Source of the DNA: Bacilli bacterium
GTDB lineage: Bacteria; Bacillota_I; Bacilli_A; RF39; UBA660
Length of the DNA: 7,436 nt
Assembly (NCBI GenBank): GCA_022793145.1
Contig: JAAWCI010000064.1
Span: forward strand, 1-7,436
Reading direction: 5' to 3'
Shown here: positions 5,412 through 7,436 of the stretch, piece by piece
Position numbering within the stretch: position 1 is the stretch's first letter
How the letters are laid out: each line of letters starts with the position of its first letter
Translations under genes and position numbers: made by a program
The notes under the pieces: generated by a model
Databases searched by the model: none
The model's input: the letters and a program-made list of their open reading frames with translations, nothing else
Told to the model about the DNA's origin: nothing

Positions 5412-6056
5412 ATGAATATGTATATTGATAGTGCCAATCTAAATGCATATGCTACAAGAGAAGATATTCAGAAGTTGTGTGAAGAGGCCAAGGCTTATCA
5501 TTTTGCGAGTGTTTGTGTGAATCCATGTTATGTGGAATATGCGGCTGAGTTATTAAAGGATAGCACCGTTGCAGTAGACACAGTAATTGGATTTCCTTTG
5601 GGAGCAAATACGACTATGGTGAAATCATATGAAGCCATTGCTGCGATAGAAGCAGGAGCTGATGAAATTGATATGGTAATTAATATTGGTGCATTAAAAG
5701 AAAAAGATTATGAATATGTAAAAAATGAGATAGAAGAGATTCGAGACAGTATAGATGGACATACATTAAAGGTAATTATCGAAACTTGCTATTTAACAGA
5801 AGAAGAAATTGCGAAGATGACTGAAATTTGTAATGAGACTTTTGTACATTTCATTAAAACGTCTACAGGATATGGAACAAGAGGAGCAACTTTAGAAGAT
5901 GTTGAAATAATAAACAAATATAAAAGTGATGTGTTAGAGATAAAAGCAAGTGGAGGAATTAGAACTTATGAGGAGGCTTCCAATTTTTTAGAAAAAGGTG
6001 TTTCTAGAATAGGAACAAGTCAAGCAAAAACAATAATGGAAGGAGAGATACAATGA
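5412..6056 (+). CDS. deoC: Deoxyribose-phosphate aldolase (DERA)
   Basis: DERA reversibly splits 2-deoxy-D-ribose 5-phosphate into glyceraldehyde 3-phosphate and acetaldehyde in deoxynucleoside catabolism; it is a cytoplasmic class I aldolase with a TIM barrel. AGGAGGA (5398-5404) is 7 bases before ATG 5412; ATG 5418 is a less well placed alternative. Family motifs run in order: FASVCVNPCYV (31-41), GFPLGANTTMVKSYEA (60-75), GADEIDMVINIGALK (82-96, with D87 matching the catalytic Asp), FIKTSTGYGTRGAT (147-160, with K149 as the Schiff-base Lys) and KASGGIRT (178-185, with the second active-site Lys K178). At 214 residues it is normal. The N-terminal IDHTLLKPDAT of many homologues reads IDSANLNAYAT here. 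It is first behind the Tyr T-box and overlaps tyrS by 4 bases, an unusual partner for a nucleoside catabolic gene. Confidence 0.96.
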   Translation: MNMYIDSANLNAYATREDIQKLCEEAKAYHFASVCVNPCYVEYAAELLKDSTVAVDTVIGFPLGANTTMVKSYEAIAAIEAGADEIDMVINIGALKEKDYEYVKNEIEEIRDSIDGHTLKVIIETCYLTEEEIAKMTEICNETFVHFIKTSTGYGTRGATLEDVEIINKYKSDVLEIKASGGIRTYEEASNFLEKGVSRIGTSQAKTIMEGEIQ

Positions 6057-7282
6057 CTTTGTTTGAAGAATTAAAGTGGAGAGGGTTAATTGATAATATT
6101 ACTGATCCAGAATTAGAAAAAAAAATTAATGAAGGTGGATTAACTTTCTATATTGGAACAGATCCAACAGGAGATAGTTTGCATATTGGTCATTATTCTA
6201 CTTTCTCAATGGCTTTTCGGTTAAAAAAAGCAGGTCATAATCCAATTTTATTAGTGGGTGGAGGAACAGGCTTAATAGGAGATCCAAAGCCAAGTGCAGA
6301 AAGACCTATGATTACGAAAGAACAGTTAGATTATAATTATAAAAAGTTGAGAAAACAAGTAGAAAAAATTTTTGGTTTTGATGTGGTGAATAATTATGAT
6401 TGGCTAGGAGATATAAACTTTATTGATTATTTAAGAGATTATGGTAAATTTTTTAACTTAAATTATATGTTAAATAAGGAAACTGTAAAAAGCAGATTGG
6501 ATATTGGAATTACTTATACAGAATTTTCTTACATGATTTTACAATCAATAGACTTTTTACATTTACATGAAAATAAACATTGTACTTTACAGATTGGTGG
6601 ATCCGATCAATGGGGAAATATTACATCTGGGGTAGAATTGATTCGTAAGAAAACAGGGGATACTGTTTATGGTTTAACAATGCCATTAATTACAAAAGCG
6701 GATGGAACAAAGTTTGGAAAAAGTGAAGGAAAGGCAATTTGGTTAGATAAAGAAAAAACGACTAGCTATGAAATGTATCAATTCTTTTTAAATAGTGAAG
6801 ATAGCAAAGTAATTGAATATTTGAAAAAGCTGACATTTTTGCCGATTTCTGAAATTATGGAATTGGAGAAAAAGCATTTAGAACACCCAGAATATAGAGA
6901 GGCTCATAAGGCACTTGCTTGTGAAGTTATTACTTTTTTACATGGAAAAGAGGAATATGAAAAAGCTGTTCAAATGAGTGAAGCATTATTTAGTGATCAA
7001 ATATTTATGTTGAAAGCAAATGATATTATTGATAATTTTAAAGATGTTCCAAGTTTTACTTTTAATGGTGCTCCATTATTAGTGGATTTGTTGGTAGAAA
7101 AAAAGATTTGCTTAAGTAAAAGAGAAGCTAGAGAAATGATTACAAGTGGAGCTATTACAATTAATAATGTGAAATTCACAGATGTAGAAGCAATCATTGA
7201 AAAAGAAAATTTAGTAGAGAATAAAGTAGCAATTATTCGTAAAGGAAAGAAAAAATATTATTTAGGTATTTATGAAGATTAG
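6053..7282 (+). CDS. tyrS: Tyrosyl-tRNA synthetase (TyrRS)
   Basis: This enzyme attaches tyrosine to tRNA-Tyr using ATP. The class I signatures are clear: HIGH at 44-47 after YIGTDPTGDSL, and KFGKS at 220-224 in place of KMSKS, a common TyrRS variant. Tyrosine-site segments are YxxxQ (Y160, Q164) and QIGGSDQWGNI (180-190). The C-terminal S4 RNA-binding domain covers about 345-400 (LLVEKKICLSKREAREMI, then GAITINN). The length of 409 aa is normal for bacterial TyrRS and nothing appears missing. ATG 6053 overlaps the deoC stop as ATGA, and AAGGAG (6040-6045) lies within deoC, so translation is probably coupled. Both genes should respond to uncharged tRNA-Tyr through the upstream T-box. The stop codon sits inside the terminator stem. 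Confidence 0.98.
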   Translation: MTLFEELKWRGLIDNITDPELEKKINEGGLTFYIGTDPTGDSLHIGHYSTFSMAFRLKKAGHNPILLVGGGTGLIGDPKPSAERPMITKEQLDYNYKKLRKQVEKIFGFDVVNNYDWLGDINFIDYLRDYGKFFNLNYMLNKETVKSRLDIGITYTEFSYMILQSIDFLHLHENKHCTLQIGGSDQWGNITSGVELIRKKTGDTVYGLTMPLITKADGTKFGKSEGKAIWLDKEKTTSYEMYQFFLNSEDSKVIEYLKKLTFLPISEIMELEKKHLEHPEYREAHKALACEVITFLHGKEEYEKAVQMSEALFSDQIFMLKANDIIDNFKDVPSFTFNGAPLLVDLLVEKKICLSKREAREMITSGAITINNVKFTDVEAIIEKENLVENKVAIIRKGKKKYYLGIYED

Positions 7283-7299
7283 AGGTTTCTAATCTTTTT
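7275..7299 (+). terminator. Intrinsic terminator after tyrS
   Basis: AAGATTAGA (7275-7283) pairs perfectly with TCTAATCTT (7288-7296) around a GGTT loop, followed by T residues to 7299. The tyrS stop TAG (7280-7282) is in the 5' arm. It ends the deoC-tyrS unit. Confidence 0.8.
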
Positions 7300-7371
7300 C
7301 ATTATAAAATTTAATAATAAATGAATATATGTATCAAAACGGTTACAAAATAAAGATAGGAAAAAAGAGTT

Positions 7372-7380
7372 TGTTATAAT
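7372..7380 (+). promoter_or_regulatory. Extended -10 promoter of the next gene
   Basis: TATAAT (7375-7380) with TG at 7372-7373 gives TGTTATAAT, identical to the rimP and rbfA elements. No convincing -35 lies 16-18 bases upstream (AT-rich, near 7352-7357). Start expected near 7387, about 20 nt before the start codon. The stretch from 7300 to 7371 otherwise shows nothing recognisable. Confidence 0.65.
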
Positions 7381-7406
7381 GAAAAAGAATAGAGAGGTAA
7401 TGGAAA

Positions 7407-7436
7407 ATGGATAAAGTAACACATTGCAACCAAGGG
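7407..7436 (+). CDS. Start of an unidentified gene, cut by the window edge
   Basis: ATG 7407 opens a frame reading MDKVTHCNQG to the end of the window. It lies 9 bases after GAGG (7394-7397) and follows a good promoter. An ATG at 7400 in another frame stops after four codons, so it is not the start. Ten residues are too few to name a product. Confidence 0.55.
   Translation, partial: MDKVTHCNQG

Noticed and set aside
6997..7197. Minus-strand open frame opposite the tyrS S4 domain
   Set aside because: Hydrophobic shadow of a conserved domain; no promoter or ribosome binding site.

Overview
This is an AT-rich stretch (roughly 30% G+C by eye) from a low-GC Gram-positive-type bacterium. Supporting points are strong AAGGAG/GAGGTG ribosome binding sites, extended -10 promoters of the form TGTTATAAT, a tRNA-sensing T-box leader, and the nusA-infB cluster order typical of Bacillota. 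TGA ends deoC and Trp is TGG, so the code is the standard bacterial one, not the Mycoplasma code. The compact proteins and intergenic regions suggest a reduced Bacilli/Erysipelotrichia/Mollicutes-like lineage, but this is inference and the species cannot be named.

Layout, all on the + strand. (1) 1-173: end of an unseen upstream gene plus AT-rich spacer. (2) 171-4140: promoter, structured leader, then rimP - nusA - ylxR/rnpM - infB, ending in a terminator that overlaps the infB stop. This is the translation/transcription factor operon, but RimP lacks its second domain, NusA carries a large acidic insertion, and ylxQ is absent. (3) 4207-4790: a single gene for a C-terminally membrane-anchored protein of unknown function, with its own promoter and terminator. 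(4) 4773-5170: rbfA with its own promoter. (5) 5160-5394: promoter and T-box leader with a readable UAC (Tyr) specifier. (6) 5412-7299: deoC - tyrS, overlapping by ATGA and ending in a terminator. (7) 7372-7436: promoter and first ten codons of another gene.

How the genes work together: RimP and RbfA assist 30S maturation, IF2 places initiator tRNA, NusA controls pausing and termination, and YlxR is a small RNA-binding protein linked to RNase P. In B. subtilis these belong to one operon. Here the tail is split into separately promoted units with an unknown membrane protein between infB and rbfA. The last unit couples deoxyribose-phosphate aldolase to tyrosyl-tRNA synthetase under apparent tRNA-Tyr control.

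The most notable points are the one-domain RimP, the NusA insertion, a possible RNA switch in the rimP leader, the non-standard expression platform of the T-box, and the deoC-tyrS pairing. I see no CRISPR array, transposon, tRNA or rRNA gene.
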